35,219 nucleotides of DNA from contig JAPVWK010000006.1 of NCBI GenBank assembly GCA_028572065.1, forward strand, positions 1 through 35,219. The letters run 5' to 3'. A program made the position numbers and the translations under genes. This document shows positions 9,469 to 20,688 of this stretch, one piece after another. The notes beneath the pieces were generated by a model that had not been told where the DNA came from, did not search any database, and saw only the letters and a list, made by a program, of their open reading frames with translations. How positions within the stretch are numbered: position 1 is the first letter of the stretch; each line of letters starts with the position of its first letter. This stretch comes from Candidatus Methanophagales archaeon. GTDB lineage: Archaea > Halobacteriota > Syntropharchaeia > Alkanophagales > Methanospirareceae.

Positions 9469-11193
9469 TCATCGTACCCCCTCACTTGACGATAAATCTA
9501 TATTTTTTATCATATAGTTAACAAAATCTCTTGTCTTGGCAATTCTTCCAAATGTCCATTCTGTTTTATCTGCAAATTCAATAGCCAGTTCAAAGGTTTC
9601 GTGCCATGATTCAGTTAATATATCCTTTGAAAAATCATCCTCCGATAATGAAGTTACATCTGTAGCCTCATATTCCTTTTTGCCAAGCAATTTAATTGTT
9701 GAAAGCATTGCAAGATGAAATTTAAGATCTTTTATTTCTTGCGCTATATACTCCGTTGATTCATTGCGTAAAAAATTGTCAATTCTTTTCATTGTTTTTG
9801 CACAAAACAAATAAATGGCAGGATTTGTAGATTCACTGAAAACACGGTCATAGTCTGAATCTCTTTTTATTAAAGAAGATGGCCTAGCTCGTGCATTGTC
9901 AGGTTCACGTAAAATTATCGCCATAACAGTTTGTGCTAAATAGGGGATACCTATAATTCTATCAACGGGTTTCCCTATGTTTTTATAAAAATTCTTTCTG
10001 CGATCGTAGAACCAGTCATGTTGTAGAAAGTAATCTTCAATATTACGTTGAATTCGGTCGGTTGCCTTTAAGGATGCAATTGGAATTGCAGTTTGGAAAT
10101 TTGTTGCCTTAATAATACGATCTCGGGTTTCAGCATCATCTGTAACAATAATTCTTATTAAAATTGACCTTTCATCATTTTCCTCTACATTTTTTTCTTT
10201 AAAATAGTTATAGATAATGGTTGTTGTTTGTAATCCATTGACGACTTGTACATCGTCTAGAGTAATTGTTTTACCCGCAATACTTGCTTTTGAAGCTAAA
10301 ATGGTTATGCCGTTATTAAGCCACCAGAAATCCAATTCGTCGTCTGATCTAAGCGTTTGCCGAACATCTTTATTGACTTCAATGTCGCCCTGATAATCGC
10401 GAACATTTGACTCAAATATATATCGGCGCAAGTCACCACTTTCATCACTAACGAATTTGAAGTAATCTTCGAGGCTGGATAATACAACGTAGTTATTATC
10501 GCCTCTTGAAATATAGTTTTCAAGAAACCGAAGTTGTAAGGTGTAACTTTTTTCAAGGCGTGAAGCATCAAGCAATTCACGTGCTCCAACAAATTTAACC
10601 TCAACCATGGATCCGTGGAAATAGCGTTCAATCGTTTCTTTTAGAGTTTTTGCCCTGTTGCGAACATTGGGATGGATAGTTGAAGTATCTCCTTTACTAA
10701 CATAAACATAGTAGATTTTTAGTTCTGGATGGCGCGCTGCCAAACCGAGATATGCAGTGCGAAAAGCATCTGCCTTATTAATAATATCTGTATTATAGAC
10801 CGTCCGAAAGTCAGGCAGATCATTTTTTAGATTGAAGATGTCTGCCACTGTAGCATTAACACGGTCAACTACACTCTCCGAAAAGGTAGGCGAACGTTTA
10901 GCTTGAATTAAGAAAATCTCTAATACCGGATTCTTCTTAATTGCCTCTATGACTGTATCTTCGTTGAAAAGTTCATTGTTAATAAAAGTAAAAAATCCGT
11001 CGATTCCACCATCACCACTACCTCCGACTTTGCCAGAAAACAACTCATCATACGAGAGCTCATAATTTTTTAAAAGTTGTTCAAAAGTGAATACTTCAAA
11101 ATAATCACTATCTGACAGAGTGTCCGCGGTCTGTGTCTTTTTTTGTTTAAGTATACTATCCAAAATTATAATATCATTATCATTAGAACTCAT
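9469..11193 (-). CDS. AIPR (abortive infection phage resistance) family protein
   Basis: FWWLNNGITILA...VQVVNGLQTTTIIYNYF is the AIPR signature. The N-terminal half has SGDGGIDGFF...IFLIQAKRS, like a restriction-endonuclease fold. Confidence 0.85.
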   Translation of the reverse strand: MSSNDNDIIILDSILKQKKTQTADTLSDSDYFEVFTFEQLLKNYELSYDELFSGKVGGSGDGGIDGFFTFINNELFNEDTVIEAIKKNPVLEIFLIQAKRSPTFSESVVDRVNATVADIFNLKNDLPDFRTVYNTDIINKADAFRTAYLGLAARHPELKIYYVYVSKGDTSTIHPNVRNRAKTLKETIERYFHGSMVEVKFVGARELLDASRLEKSYTLQLRFLENYISRGDNNYVVLSSLEDYFKFVSDESGDLRRYIFESNVRDYQGDIEVNKDVRQTLRSDDELDFWWLNNGITILASKASIAGKTITLDDVQVVNGLQTTTIIYNYFKEKNVEENDERSILIRIIVTDDAETRDRIIKATNFQTAIPIASLKATDRIQRNIEDYFLQHDWFYDRRKNFYKNIGKPVDRIIGIPYLAQTVMAIILREPDNARARPSSLIKRDSDYDRVFSESTNPAIYLFCAKTMKRIDNFLRNESTEYIAQEIKDLKFHLAMLSTIKLLGKKEYEATDVTSLSEDDFSKDILTESWHETFELAIEFADKTEWTFGRIAKTRDFVNYMIKNIDLSSSEGVR

Positions 11194-11672
11194 TCTTCCA
11201 CCTCCACGATCTTTAAACTTTCAATTCCGCGGTCATCCACAATCTTCACAGCAATCTGCCAGATACCGCCTACTTCAAAGGGCAAGGAAACAGTACCGCG
11301 GTATACTTCGATTAGTTCCTCATCTACCTCTGCCCTCAGGTTCTTTGCCAACCGCGCCCAGCCGTCTTTTGCACCTGCCATCGGGAAGAATACCTGTCTT
11401 GGATAGAGACTTCTCTCGTCATAATCAGTGTCAAGCATCCACATAGCGATCTTTTCCGTGCCGCCTGATTCAATCGTACCGGTTTTTGTGCTGTAATAAT
11501 CAAACCCAAGAACCTCCACCCGATACTTACCCTTACCTTTCCATTCCTTTATCTTTTCCACACTCACATCCGGCTGACCAATGAGCCAGAAGCTCTCGTT
11601 GTTGGTGCGCTCTTTTCCTTTGTGGTCGTATTGGTCTATATGTTTCTTCCTGGATTTTTGGCGTCCTAGCAT
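11190..11672 (-). pseudogene. Type III-like DNA methyltransferase (Mod) stub: N-terminus joined in frame to C-terminus
   Basis: From internal Met MLGRQKSRKKHIDQYDHKGKERTNN (Mod-type N-terminus) directly to ESFWLIGQPDV...YRVEVLGFDYYSTKTGTIESGG.EKIAMWMLDTDYDERSLYPRQVFFPMAGAKDGW...IAVKIVDDRGIESLK (Mod C-terminal region). No DPPY/SAM-binding core. The ORF track start at 11789 is probably too far upstream. Confidence 0.65.
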
Positions 11673-11797
11673 TTGAACCTTCTCACGTATCGTGAATATT
11701 TCTATTAAGACCAGGGATACTATAAAATTTATTTGTGTTTTTATGTTTACACCTTTGTAAACATTTTCCCGTGCAAAAATGTATGCCACAATCGCAT

Positions 11798-12937
11798 TTA
11801 TGTGCCAACCAACGCCTGTCGTAACAGTTCCTTCTGCGGCGCCGAAAGATTCCTTGGCGTTTCCACAATTACACGCACATACAAATCGCCACGACCTTTA
11901 CCCCCAAGTTGCGGCATTCCCAGCCCACGCAAACGAAGCTTGGCATCGGTCTGTGTTTCAGCCGGTATTGTTAGCTTCACCTGCTTACCCTCGATAGTCC
12001 AGACCATGATTTCACCGCCTAATGCCGCCTGTGCGAAATCAATCGGTACTTTCAAAGATAGGTCATTGCCACGCCGTTCAAAGACCGGATGTGGTAGCAC
12101 GTTTAATACCACATACAGATTACCGGGTTTACCACCAATCTGCGACTCAGGAGGTCTACCTGCATTCGGTACCTTTATCTCATAGCCCGAACCCACACCC
12201 TTCTTAATCTTAAGCACGATCTTTGTACGCTTTGATACTGTGCCTTTACCGCCACATGCGCTGCATAAGTCAAAATTAGATTTGCCGGTGCCTTTACACT
12301 GCGGGCATACCGTAGCGGTTATCACATGGCTACCACCTCTACGTTGCACGTTTCGTATCTGACCGGCGCCGTTGCAATATGGACATGTACTGGATTTCCC
12401 GGAACGAGTTCCCGAACCGCCACACGCCTTGCATCTTCGCGACATCGGCACTTCTATTGTCTTCTCCGTGCCCATAGCAGCATCTTCGAGCGTTATGTTC
12501 AAACCCAACCGCACATCAGCACCGTGAACCGGTTTTTGTATCCTCTCTCCGCTATCAAATAGTGTGTCAAATATGCCACCGCTACCAGTAAATCCGGGGC
12601 TGGACGCCGATCTGAAGTACGAATTGAATATCGCACTGCCAAAGATGTCCTCAACATCCTGAGAATGTGTGAAATGGCTCCAATCGAACCCTTCTGGTCC
12701 AAACGCTTCATCCGCAACTCGTGACCCGATTTGGTCATACTTAGCTCGTTTTTCCTTGTCCACTAGCACCTCGTAAGCCTCTGAAATCTCTTTGAACTTC
12801 TCTTCCGCTTTTTTTTTGTCGCCTTTGTACGTATCCGGATGATATTGCTTCGCCAGCTTCCGATAGGCTCGTTTTATATCTTTCTCTTTGGCGTCTTTGC
12901 TAACGCCAAGTATCGCGTAATAATCTTTCTTTGGCAT
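11798..12937 (-). CDS. dnaJ: Chaperone DnaJ
   Basis: J domain with HPD ([29 protein letters not shown]); four zinc-binding CxxC-type repeats ([32 protein letters not shown]). Confidence 0.96.
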   Translation of the reverse strand: MPKKDYYAILGVSKDAKEKDIKRAYRKLAKQYHPDTYKGDKKKAEEKFKEISEAYEVLVDKEKRAKYDQIGSRVADEAFGPEGFDWSHFTHSQDVEDIFGSAIFNSYFRSASSPGFTGSGGIFDTLFDSGERIQKPVHGADVRLGLNITLEDAAMGTEKTIEVPMSRRCKACGGSGTRSGKSSTCPYCNGAGQIRNVQRRGGSHVITATVCPQCKGTGKSNFDLCSACGGKGTVSKRTKIVLKIKKGVGSGYEIKVPNAGRPPESQIGGKPGNLYVVLNVLPHPVFERRGNDLSLKVPIDFAQAALGGEIMVWTIEGKQVKLTIPAETQTDAKLRLRGLGMPQLGGKGRGDLYVRVIVETPRNLSAPQKELLRQALVGT

Positions 12938-13054
12938 AATACCTCTGCACCAGTCTCAGATGCACTAATAAGCATCGGTTTCGCTTATAAATATAAAAAA
13001 CCCAAATCCCAATAGCGTTAGGATTTAGGCATTTAGTGCAATCCCGATTTCTGC

Positions 13055-14890
13055 TTATTCCTCCTCATCCACCACTTTATATTCCGCATCCGCGGTACTC
13101 GGCCCTTCTCCTTTTGGTGCTTCTTGCTGCTGATGCTGCGCTCCCGCTTGCTGATACGTCCGCGTGGAAATCTCGTGGAATGCTCGAGTCAGCTCCTCCA
13201 TATCAGCCCGTATCTTCTGGACCTCTTCGCTCTTCAGCGTCTCCTTCAGTCGTTCCGTAATAGCATTAATCCGCGTTCGCTCGTCACTCGTGACTTTATC
13301 GCCCAAATCCGTGAGTGCCTTTTCGGTTGTATATATAAGACTCTCCGCTTGATTCTTCGTTTCTATAGCGTCACGGCGTCTTTTATCTTCCTCTTCAAAC
13401 TGTTTCGCATCATCCACCATTCGATCTATATCACTTTGCGATAATTTGGTTGAAGCCGTAATCGTAATTACCTGCTGCTTGCCCGTGCCCCTATCCTTGG
13501 CTGTTACACTCAATATACCGTTAGAATCTATGTCGAAGGTAACCTCAATTTGTGGCACACCCCTTGGCGCGGGCAGAATATCCATCAAATGGAACCGTCC
13601 AAGAGACGTATTATCACGTGCAAATTCTCGTTCACCTTGCAGGACATTTATCTCGACACTAGTTTGATTATCGGCAGCAGTCGAAAAAATTTCACTTTTC
13701 TTTGTGGGAATTGTAGTGTTCCGCTCGATTAAATTCGTGCATACTCCTCCCAGGGTCTCAATACCAAGCGATAAAGGCGTAACGTCCAGCAGCAGCACAT
13801 CTTTCACTTCGCCCGTTAGCACGCCTGCTTGTATCGCAGCGCCCATAGCCACGCATTCCATCGGGTCAACGCCTCGCTCGCCTTTTACACCCACGTAATC
13901 CGAGATGAAATTCTGCACTATCGGCATCCTTGTCGGTCCACCCACGAATATGATCTTGGAGATGTCCGGCGGTGTGATTTTGGCATCTTTTAAAGCTTGA
14001 TCTACCGAGATTTTGCATTTATCTACTATGGGCCGCACGAGTTCCTCTAATTTCGCACGCGTTAGTTTCGTCACGAGATGCTTAGGACCCGAAGCGTCTG
14101 CGGTGATAAACGGCAGGTTTATATCTGTCTCAAGTACATTCGATAGCTCTATCTTCGCCTTTTCGCACGCCTCCCGCAATCTTTGCAACGCCATCTTGTC
14201 GTTCCGTACGTCTATTCCCGATTCCGTCTTGAACTCTTCCGCCACGTGATCCACAAGCGCGTTATCCATGTCCGTGCCGCCCAGTTCGGTATCGCCACTC
14301 GTGGACATAACCTCAAATACGCCTTCACTGAACTCCATTAACGTTACGTCCAGCGTACCACCACCGAAATCGAATACCAGTATCTTCTGCTCCGTCTCTG
14401 TTTTATCAACGCCATATGCCAGAGCCGCGGCTGTTGGTTCGTTTATTATTCGAACGACTTCCAGACCGGCAATCGCACCTGCATCTTTAGTCGCCGTCCT
14501 CTGGTTGTCGTTGAAGTATGCCGGCACCGTTAAGACCGCCTTGTCCACCTTATCGCCTAAGAACGATTCAGCATCGCGTTTTATCTTTTGTAGAATGAAT
14601 GCGGTTATTTGCTGCGGTGTGTATTCCTTGCCCTGAACCTTCACCTTATAGTCCGAGCCCATCTTGCGTTTGATCGCAATCACAGTACCTTCGGGATTGG
14701 ATACCGCCTGTCGTTTCGCGGGTTCACCAACCAGCATTTGCCCGTCTTTCGTGAATGCGACATATGACGGAAACGCTTTGCCACCGAGACTAGTCCCCTC
14801 TGCACTTGGTATAATCGTCGCTTTTCCGCCTATCAATGCGGCTGCTGCGGAATTGCTCGTTCCTACATCTATACCTATTGTTTTTGCCAT
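13055..14890 (-). CDS. dnaK: Chaperone DnaK (Hsp70)
   Basis: [50 protein letters not shown]; acidic C-terminus VVDEEE. Confidence 0.97.
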   Translation of the reverse strand: MAKTIGIDVGTSNSAAAALIGGKATIIPSAEGTSLGGKAFPSYVAFTKDGQMLVGEPAKRQAVSNPEGTVIAIKRKMGSDYKVKVQGKEYTPQQITAFILQKIKRDAESFLGDKVDKAVLTVPAYFNDNQRTATKDAGAIAGLEVVRIINEPTAAALAYGVDKTETEQKILVFDFGGGTLDVTLMEFSEGVFEVMSTSGDTELGGTDMDNALVDHVAEEFKTESGIDVRNDKMALQRLREACEKAKIELSNVLETDINLPFITADASGPKHLVTKLTRAKLEELVRPIVDKCKISVDQALKDAKITPPDISKIIFVGGPTRMPIVQNFISDYVGVKGERGVDPMECVAMGAAIQAGVLTGEVKDVLLLDVTPLSLGIETLGGVCTNLIERNTTIPTKKSEIFSTAADNQTSVEINVLQGEREFARDNTSLGRFHLMDILPAPRGVPQIEVTFDIDSNGILSVTAKDRGTGKQQVITITASTKLSQSDIDRMVDDAKQFEEEDKRRRDAIETKNQAESLIYTTEKALTDLGDKVTSDERTRINAITERLKETLKSEEVQKIRADMEELTRAFHEISTRTYQQAGAQHQQQEAPKGEGPSTADAEYKVVDEEE

Positions 14891-14975
14891 TTTTTAACAC
14901 CCTAAAATCTTTTTGTATATTGTGCTATATAGCTGTTTTTCCTTTATAAACTTTGACGCCGCATCAAGGATTACC

Positions 14976-15818
14976 TCACTTGGCAAGTTCTCTCGCCTTC
15001 TGGATATTCTCTTTGTCACCTCTCCGAGTATCAACAGGAGTTTCAAGTATCATCGGCAACGCCCTTATGCGGTCGTCTTTAAGTATAACCCGAAAACCAT
15101 CTTCGCCTATGTATCCAAGTCCGATATGCTCATGCCGGTCCAACCGCGAGTTCAAACCCGCTTTTGCGTCATTCAGATGGATTAGCTTCAGACGGTTAAG
15201 GCCTATAACCTTATCAAAAAGTAGTAGCGTTGCATTCAAAGCCTCAACAGTCCGTAATTCGTATCCCGCAACAAATGCGTGGCATGTATCGAAACAGACC
15301 CCTATTCTATCCTGATGCTCAATATCGTCTATGATATGGCGTATATCCTCAAAAGTGGTGCCCATACTGTTCTTTGTACCGGCGGTATTCTCAAGCAGCA
15401 GCATCACTTCGTTATCAACTTCACGAAATGCCGTGTTTAGCGCGTCCGCAATCCTCAAAAAACCCGCGGGTTTGCCCGAACCTCGATGACTACCAAGGTG
15501 TGTTACGATGTACGGGATTTGTAGAGTCTCGCACCGTCTCAATTCCGTGATAAGTGCTGCTACTGACTTGTCATAGACCTCATTGCTCGGTGCGGCGAGG
15601 TTTGGGAGGTATGGCATGTGATCCACAGGAGGGATTATCCCGGAATGCTTGACCTTCTCAATGAATCGTTCTATCTCAATCTCTTTGAGTTCCCGGATTT
15701 TCCAGCCCCTAGGGTTTGTCGAAAATATCTGGAACGTATCACAGTCTTTCTCTATTGCTCGGTCCACGGCCTTATCTATTGACCCTGCGATTGAGACATG
15801 AACGCCAACGCGAATCAT
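14976..15818 (-). CDS. nfo: Endonuclease IV (apurinic/apyrimidinic endonuclease)
   Basis: GVHVSIAGSIDKAVDRA, TFQIFSTNPRGW, VTHLGSHRGSG, LLENTAGTKNSMG, GVCFDTCHAFVAGY, LIHLNDAKAGLNSRLDRHEHIG. Confidence 0.95.
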   Translation of the reverse strand: MIRVGVHVSIAGSIDKAVDRAIEKDCDTFQIFSTNPRGWKIRELKEIEIERFIEKVKHSGIIPPVDHMPYLPNLAAPSNEVYDKSVAALITELRRCETLQIPYIVTHLGSHRGSGKPAGFLRIADALNTAFREVDNEVMLLLENTAGTKNSMGTTFEDIRHIIDDIEHQDRIGVCFDTCHAFVAGYELRTVEALNATLLLFDKVIGLNRLKLIHLNDAKAGLNSRLDRHEHIGLGYIGEDGFRVILKDDRIRALPMILETPVDTRRGDKENIQKARELAK

Positions 15819-15906
15819 TATCGGTTCTCCTATCCTAAAAGATTGATAGCTATAGATAAGTAATTTTCGTTTGATCCGTAACTCAGCCTAATTACGTATA
15901 GGCTGC

Positions 15907-16624
15907 GCGGCGAAAACAAGAATAAAGCGCGGGGAGCGCGTGCATGTGTATGAGCGGGAGAACTACAGGGATAGTTCAGGCAAAGTAAAACATCGCAATA
16001 CCCGCTATTTAGGTATATATAGAAATGACAATAAACAACGAAAAGCAGATAATTCCACCAAAAAAAAAAACGATTCAAAGAGTTTGAGGTTACAAAATCG
16101 GTGAAATACGGTGACATAGCAGTCCTTTACGATTTGTTCAAGCAATACGGACTTATCGAGTTATTAAACGGATTTATTCCAAGGTGAGAACTGCCCGCGT
16201 GGGCGAAGTTTTTGCCGCGCTTGCAATCAACCATATAATTGACAGAGAAACGCTCAACAAGTTTCCCAAATGGTATCAGGACACAGAATTGGAAGAACTC
16301 ACCTGCATCACCTCCAAGAAATTAAACGCCAGTAATCTTGGTGCGGTAATGAAGACATGCGGTAAAAAAGGCTCTGAGGGTATCGTTGACGTGTGCATTG
16401 AACTGTTCAACAAAATAAAGCATCTTGAGACAGAAACGTCTACACTGATCTATGACCTCACCTCCGCGTATTTTGGTAACGATGTGATTGAAAAGATATT
16501 CGATTGCTTCAAAAACTGTCTTGATTTTGGCGGAGAAAAGCAAGATAAAATTTCTGTGCTCACTAAAGAGCAAAAGGAGATTATTGAAAAGTTGGGTTTT
16601 GCAGATGCACTTTTCGGGTCGTAG
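15907..16624 (+). pseudogene. Degraded IS1634-like transposase, three frames
   Basis: Frame 1: VHVYERENYRDSSGKVKHRNTRYLGIYRND. Frame 3 after an A11 tract: FKEFEVTKSVKYGDIAVLYDLFKQYGLIELLNGFIPR*. Frame 2 (16184-16624): RTARVGEVFAALAINHIIDRETLNKFPKWYQDTELEEL...LIYDLTSAYFG. C-terminal half missing. Confidence 0.75.
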
Positions 16625-16669
16625 CCTATACAACGCTGAAAGTCCGGTAATAAAGCAATTTCACTCACT

Positions 16670-17284
16670 TTACGTAAACTTGCCCTGCTCAATTTCCCGT
16701 AGGCACGACTTCACTTTACTCACGATTTCGTTTAATTTCTCCTGTGAAACACTTTCACTTCTCACAATCTCGGATACGATACCAACAACTTTTCCAGGGG
16801 TCGCGCCTTCTTTATTCCTCGTGCTCACCCCGACTGCCTCGAAATCCTCAAATGATACAGGACTTTGGCAAAGAACAATTGCCGGTATCTTTACCCGTTT
16901 CAACACAAATCGTAATTTATAGATGAAATGTGCTTTTACATTACCGTGATGTTCTAAGAGAAGTTTATGTCGTCCGATTAGATCTATTTCCCTATGCTCT
17001 AATCCAAAGGTTGCAGCATGCCCACCACTTGATGGTGCATCTCTCGGTGTGCCACCACCGGCATTTAAAATTAATACACCCGTATTCACACCCTTTTCCC
17101 TTAACTCTATGGTTATCTCACATACCGGCTTTGGCACATGCCGGGGTCCAGGAGTCATGGCAACCGCGATTACATCGTTATGCCAGGCTTTCGCAAACGT
17201 CCCTCGTTGCGCGATGCCACCACCTAGCCCAAGTGCTTGCCCTTTTCTACATGCTACCAACTGTGTATCTCTACCAACTGACAT
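16670..17284 (-). CDS. mcrC: Methyl-coenzyme M reductase operon protein C
   Basis: GRDTQLVACRKGQALGLGGGIAQRGTFA...VIAVAMTPGPRHVPKPVCEITIELREKGVNTGVLILNAGGGTPRDAP...IYKLRFVLKRVKIPAIVLCQSPVSFEDFEAVGV. McrC pattern. Confidence 0.9.
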   Translation of the reverse strand: MSVGRDTQLVACRKGQALGLGGGIAQRGTFAKAWHNDVIAVAMTPGPRHVPKPVCEITIELREKGVNTGVLILNAGGGTPRDAPSSGGHAATFGLEHREIDLIGRHKLLLEHHGNVKAHFIYKLRFVLKRVKIPAIVLCQSPVSFEDFEAVGVSTRNKEGATPGKVVGIVSEIVRSESVSQEKLNEIVSKVKSCLREIEQGKFT

Positions 17285-17310
17285 AATAAACTAATTTACA
17301 CCTTACCATT

Positions 17311-18921
17311 TTAAGCCGCTTTCAAATCCTCTATCTTCGTTATTTTGCCATTCTCCATGTGCGCTATTCTATCACAGACCAGATTAACAAAGTCCATGTC
17401 GTGGGAGACGATCAAGAATGTAATGCCCAAATTCGCCCTTGCCGCCCGTATGGAATCCGCAACAAAGTTCTTTGTTACCGGGTCCATTGTCCCCGTTGGC
17501 TCATCAAGTATAGCGATTGCCGGTTCCTTCATCAGTATTTGTGCGAGTACTATCCTTTGCCGTTCTCCAACGCTTAGTTGTGTATGGTCTTTGGATAGTA
17601 TCTCCTCGGATTCTTCATCGCTAAATCCAATCCCTTCTAATATGAACTTCACCTTCATTCTCGCAAGTTCTTCGGGCGCCTGCACGCCTATACAACTTGT
17701 GAGGTTCTCTAATACCGACCTATCGGGATAGAGAGAATATTCCTGGTGTAACATAGACACGTGTGTTGCCGTTTGCTCCCCGCTTCCAGGTGTAGTCGCA
17801 CTCCATGAGATCCACACTCCGGTCTCCGCTACCCGCCCTACATCTATCCACTTCTCGCCGGACCTTATCATGACAGTGCCACCAGTTACCGGATCTATAT
17901 GCGATATAATCCTGGCCAGGCTCGTTTTGCCCGAACCGCTTTTGCCTAATAGCCCAAATATCTCATTCTCATTTATTGTTAGCGTAACATCATCCACCGC
18001 CTTTACCATCCCACGCCATACCGAATAATAATATTTCTTGCAATGCTCTATTTTTATCTTCGGTTCCCCGATTTTCTTATACTCTTCGCGCTCTTTTTGC
18101 CCGACCTGCTTCTCAAATTCTGCTAGGACCTCTTTTGAATTACCGTATTTCACTATTTCACCGTGTTCAAGCCATAACGTCTTTTTTGTTAGTGCATCAA
18201 TCACGTAAGGCCAGTGAGAAGTAACAACCATAGTCATTCCTTCTTTTGTACTATCAATAAGCGCTTTGTGCACGAGCTTTGCCGTCTCAAAGTCTAACGT
18301 GCCCGTGGGCTCATCTGCTAACAGTAGCATAGGATCTAAAGCAAGTTGTCGCGCGAGTACTACCCGTTGTTTCTCGCCACCACTAAGATCGCTCGCGGGA
18401 AAGGTGACCCGATGAACCATTTTCACTGCTTTCAGCAAGTCATAAGCACGTCTGAATCTTTTATCCGCGGGATATTTCCTATTCTCCAAAGCCTGTATTA
18501 CGTTATACATGACTGAATCGTCACCGTATAGCCCAAAAGTACGCTGCAACATGATGGCTACACTTCGCCTCACTATACGCCTTGTTTCATTGTCTGCCCA
18601 GTAATTTAGCTCCTTCAAGTCCAATGTTGTTCCGCACTTGATACACACCTCTCCTGCTTTACTCGGTACGCCCACCCACTCGCAGGAAGGGCACATTGCC
18701 ACTCTGAAGATAATTTCACCAGAAGTAGGTTTGTATTCCTCGGTCCCTCTTAGCATGTGAAGCAAAACAGATTTACCAGCACCGCTTCTCCCGAGCAGCC
18801 CTATAGGCTCCCCTTCATATATATCCACGCTCACGTTCTTCAGGACTTCTTTGCCGTCGAATTCTTTACATATATCTCGTATTCTTACGAATGGCTCTTT
18901 TTTAACCATTTTTACTCTCAC
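17311..18921 (-). CDS. atwA: MCR activation component A2, twin-ABC ATPase (paralog 2)
   Basis: Two ABC domains (GRSGAGKS / [16 protein letters not shown] / LSVGERQR) with the A2-type Cys-containing insert [22 protein letters not shown]. True start may be 18909. Confidence 0.9.
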   Translation of the reverse strand: MRVKMVKKEPFVRIRDICKEFDGKEVLKNVSVDIYEGEPIGLLGRSGAGKSVLLHMLRGTEEYKPTSGEIIFRVAMCPSCEWVGVPSKAGEVCIKCGTTLDLKELNYWADNETRRIVRRSVAIMLQRTFGLYGDDSVMYNVIQALENRKYPADKRFRRAYDLLKAVKMVHRVTFPASDLSGGEKQRVVLARQLALDPMLLLADEPTGTLDFETAKLVHKALIDSTKEGMTMVVTSHWPYVIDALTKKTLWLEHGEIVKYGNSKEVLAEFEKQVGQKEREEYKKIGEPKIKIEHCKKYYYSVWRGMVKAVDDVTLTINENEIFGLLGKSGSGKTSLARIISHIDPVTGGTVMIRSGEKWIDVGRVAETGVWISWSATTPGSGEQTATHVSMLHQEYSLYPDRSVLENLTSCIGVQAPEELARMKVKFILEGIGFSDEESEEILSKDHTQLSVGERQRIVLAQILMKEPAIAILDEPTGTMDPVTKNFVADSIRAARANLGITFLIVSHDMDFVNLVCDRIAHMENGKITKIEDLKAA

Positions 18922-18946
18922 CCATTATAATATTGATAAACTACTT

Positions 18947-20548
18947 TTAGAGATCCCTAAAATCTTCTATCTCCACTACTTTACCCTGCTCCATCTTCGC
19001 TACTCGATCACATACCTTCTCTGCAAAGTCGAGGTCATGCGTAACAATCACGAATGTTATGCCCAAATTCTCACGTGCTTTTATTATCGTCTCTCCCACG
19101 TATCTCTTTGTTACCGGGTCCATTGTACCCGTGGGCTCATCAAGCACTGCAATATTAGGCTCTTTCATCAGTAATTGCGCAATCAATACCCGCTGTTTCT
19201 CACCTACGCTCAGTTCATCATGCGTCTTTGGTAGAACCTCTGCTATTTCTTCATCGCTGAAGCCCACACCTTCAAGCACGAACTTCACCTTCATCTTTGC
19301 CAGATCATCGGGCATGCTCAAACCTATGCCGGTCGTAAGGTTCGCCCAGATAGTAAGTTTCGGGAATAACGAATATTCCTGATGTAAAACACCAACAAAA
19401 TGCGATCTCCACTCGGTCATACCGCCCACAATTACCCCGTTTTCTATGAATGTCCCCGCATCCTTCTTTGAAGCTTCATACCAACTCTCTCCGACTCGCA
19501 CCCAGGCGTTACCACCTGTTCCTGAATCCAAATGGCATACAATCCGCATTAAACTCGTCTTCCCCGCACCACTATGCCCTACAACACCGAATATCTCATT
19601 CTCATTTACTTCAAGCGTAACATCATCCACCGCCTTTACCACGCCTCGCGATGCCGAGAAGTAATACTTCTTCAGATGTTCCATTCGGATTATAGGATCG
19701 CCGAATTTTTTAAACTCCTCGCGCTGTATTTCTCCTACTTCCTTCTCAAATGCGGTCACCACATCATCCGTATTGCCATATTCTACTATCTCGCCCTTAT
19801 CAAACCATACCGTTTCCTCTGTCAACTCGCGAATTACATAAGGCCAATGAGAAGTGACGAGAAAAGTCGTCCCACCTCTTGTTGTCTCTATCAGTGCGCG
19901 GTGCACCACCTTTGCCGTCTCGTGGTCTAACGTACCCGTGGGCTCATCAGCCAAAAGTAAAATAGGTGCCAGCGCTAACTGTCTTGCAAGCACCATTCTC
20001 TGCTTCTCACCACCACTGAGGTCTCTCGTATCCGGCATGTTTACACGATGCAACATCTTTACGGATTCTAGTATTTCATATACCTTCTTCAGCCTCTTAC
20101 TCTTTGGATACCTTGTCCGTTCCAGTGCCTCTAATATATTCCAGATGACGCTTTCGTCACTATACAATGCGAAACTGCGTTGTAGCATGATAGCAATCGC
20201 ACTCTTTAGCGTTCGCCTCATCTCCTTATCCTGCCAGAAATTTACTTCCTTAAACTCGAATTCCGTAGCACATTTAGGACATTTATCCCCTACCCTGCTC
20301 GGGCCCTCTATCCAGGTACAGCCGGGGCAATACGCCAATCTGAATATTATGTCACCGCTATCCGGTGCGTATTCGTCAGTACCGCGAAGCATACGCAGTA
20401 ATACCGATTTCCCAGCGCCACTCTTTCCGAGCAGCCCTAACGGCTCCATCTCTTTTATATTCAGATTCACGTTCTTCAACACGGTTTTGTCTTCGAACTT
20501 CTTGTTCACATTCCGGACTTCTATAAACGTCTCTTTCTCTTCGCCCAT
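18947..20548 (-). CDS. atwA: MCR activation component A2, twin-ABC ATPase (paralog 1)
   Basis: Same architecture: GKSGAGKS / [16 protein letters not shown] / LSVGEKQR, CPGCTWIEGPSRVGDKCPKCATEF insert. Confidence 0.9.
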   Translation of the reverse strand: MGEEKETFIEVRNVNKKFEDKTVLKNVNLNIKEMEPLGLLGKSGAGKSVLLRMLRGTDEYAPDSGDIIFRLAYCPGCTWIEGPSRVGDKCPKCATEFEFKEVNFWQDKEMRRTLKSAIAIMLQRSFALYSDESVIWNILEALERTRYPKSKRLKKVYEILESVKMLHRVNMPDTRDLSGGEKQRMVLARQLALAPILLLADEPTGTLDHETAKVVHRALIETTRGGTTFLVTSHWPYVIRELTEETVWFDKGEIVEYGNTDDVVTAFEKEVGEIQREEFKKFGDPIIRMEHLKKYYFSASRGVVKAVDDVTLEVNENEIFGVVGHSGAGKTSLMRIVCHLDSGTGGNAWVRVGESWYEASKKDAGTFIENGVIVGGMTEWRSHFVGVLHQEYSLFPKLTIWANLTTGIGLSMPDDLAKMKVKFVLEGVGFSDEEIAEVLPKTHDELSVGEKQRVLIAQLLMKEPNIAVLDEPTGTMDPVTKRYVGETIIKARENLGITFVIVTHDLDFAEKVCDRVAKMEQGKVVEIEDFRDL

Positions 20549-20688
20549 CTCTATTTACCCCCTCATTTTCGGATTCGATTTTTATAATCAAGAAACAACA
20601 TAATCCCTGTCCTCGTGTTGCACAGAAATGTTGCCCCCATGTTTATGTTTAAACGTTTATTCTTCACTTATAAACTTTGCTATATTCT

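Noticed and set aside
15830-16117. 95-aa minus-strand ORF
   Set aside because: Antisense to the transposase remnant; its sequence is the reverse of recognisable IS1634-like coding.
19854-20603. 249-aa plus-strand ORF
   Set aside because: Antisense to the A2 gene at 18947-20548; no domain features.
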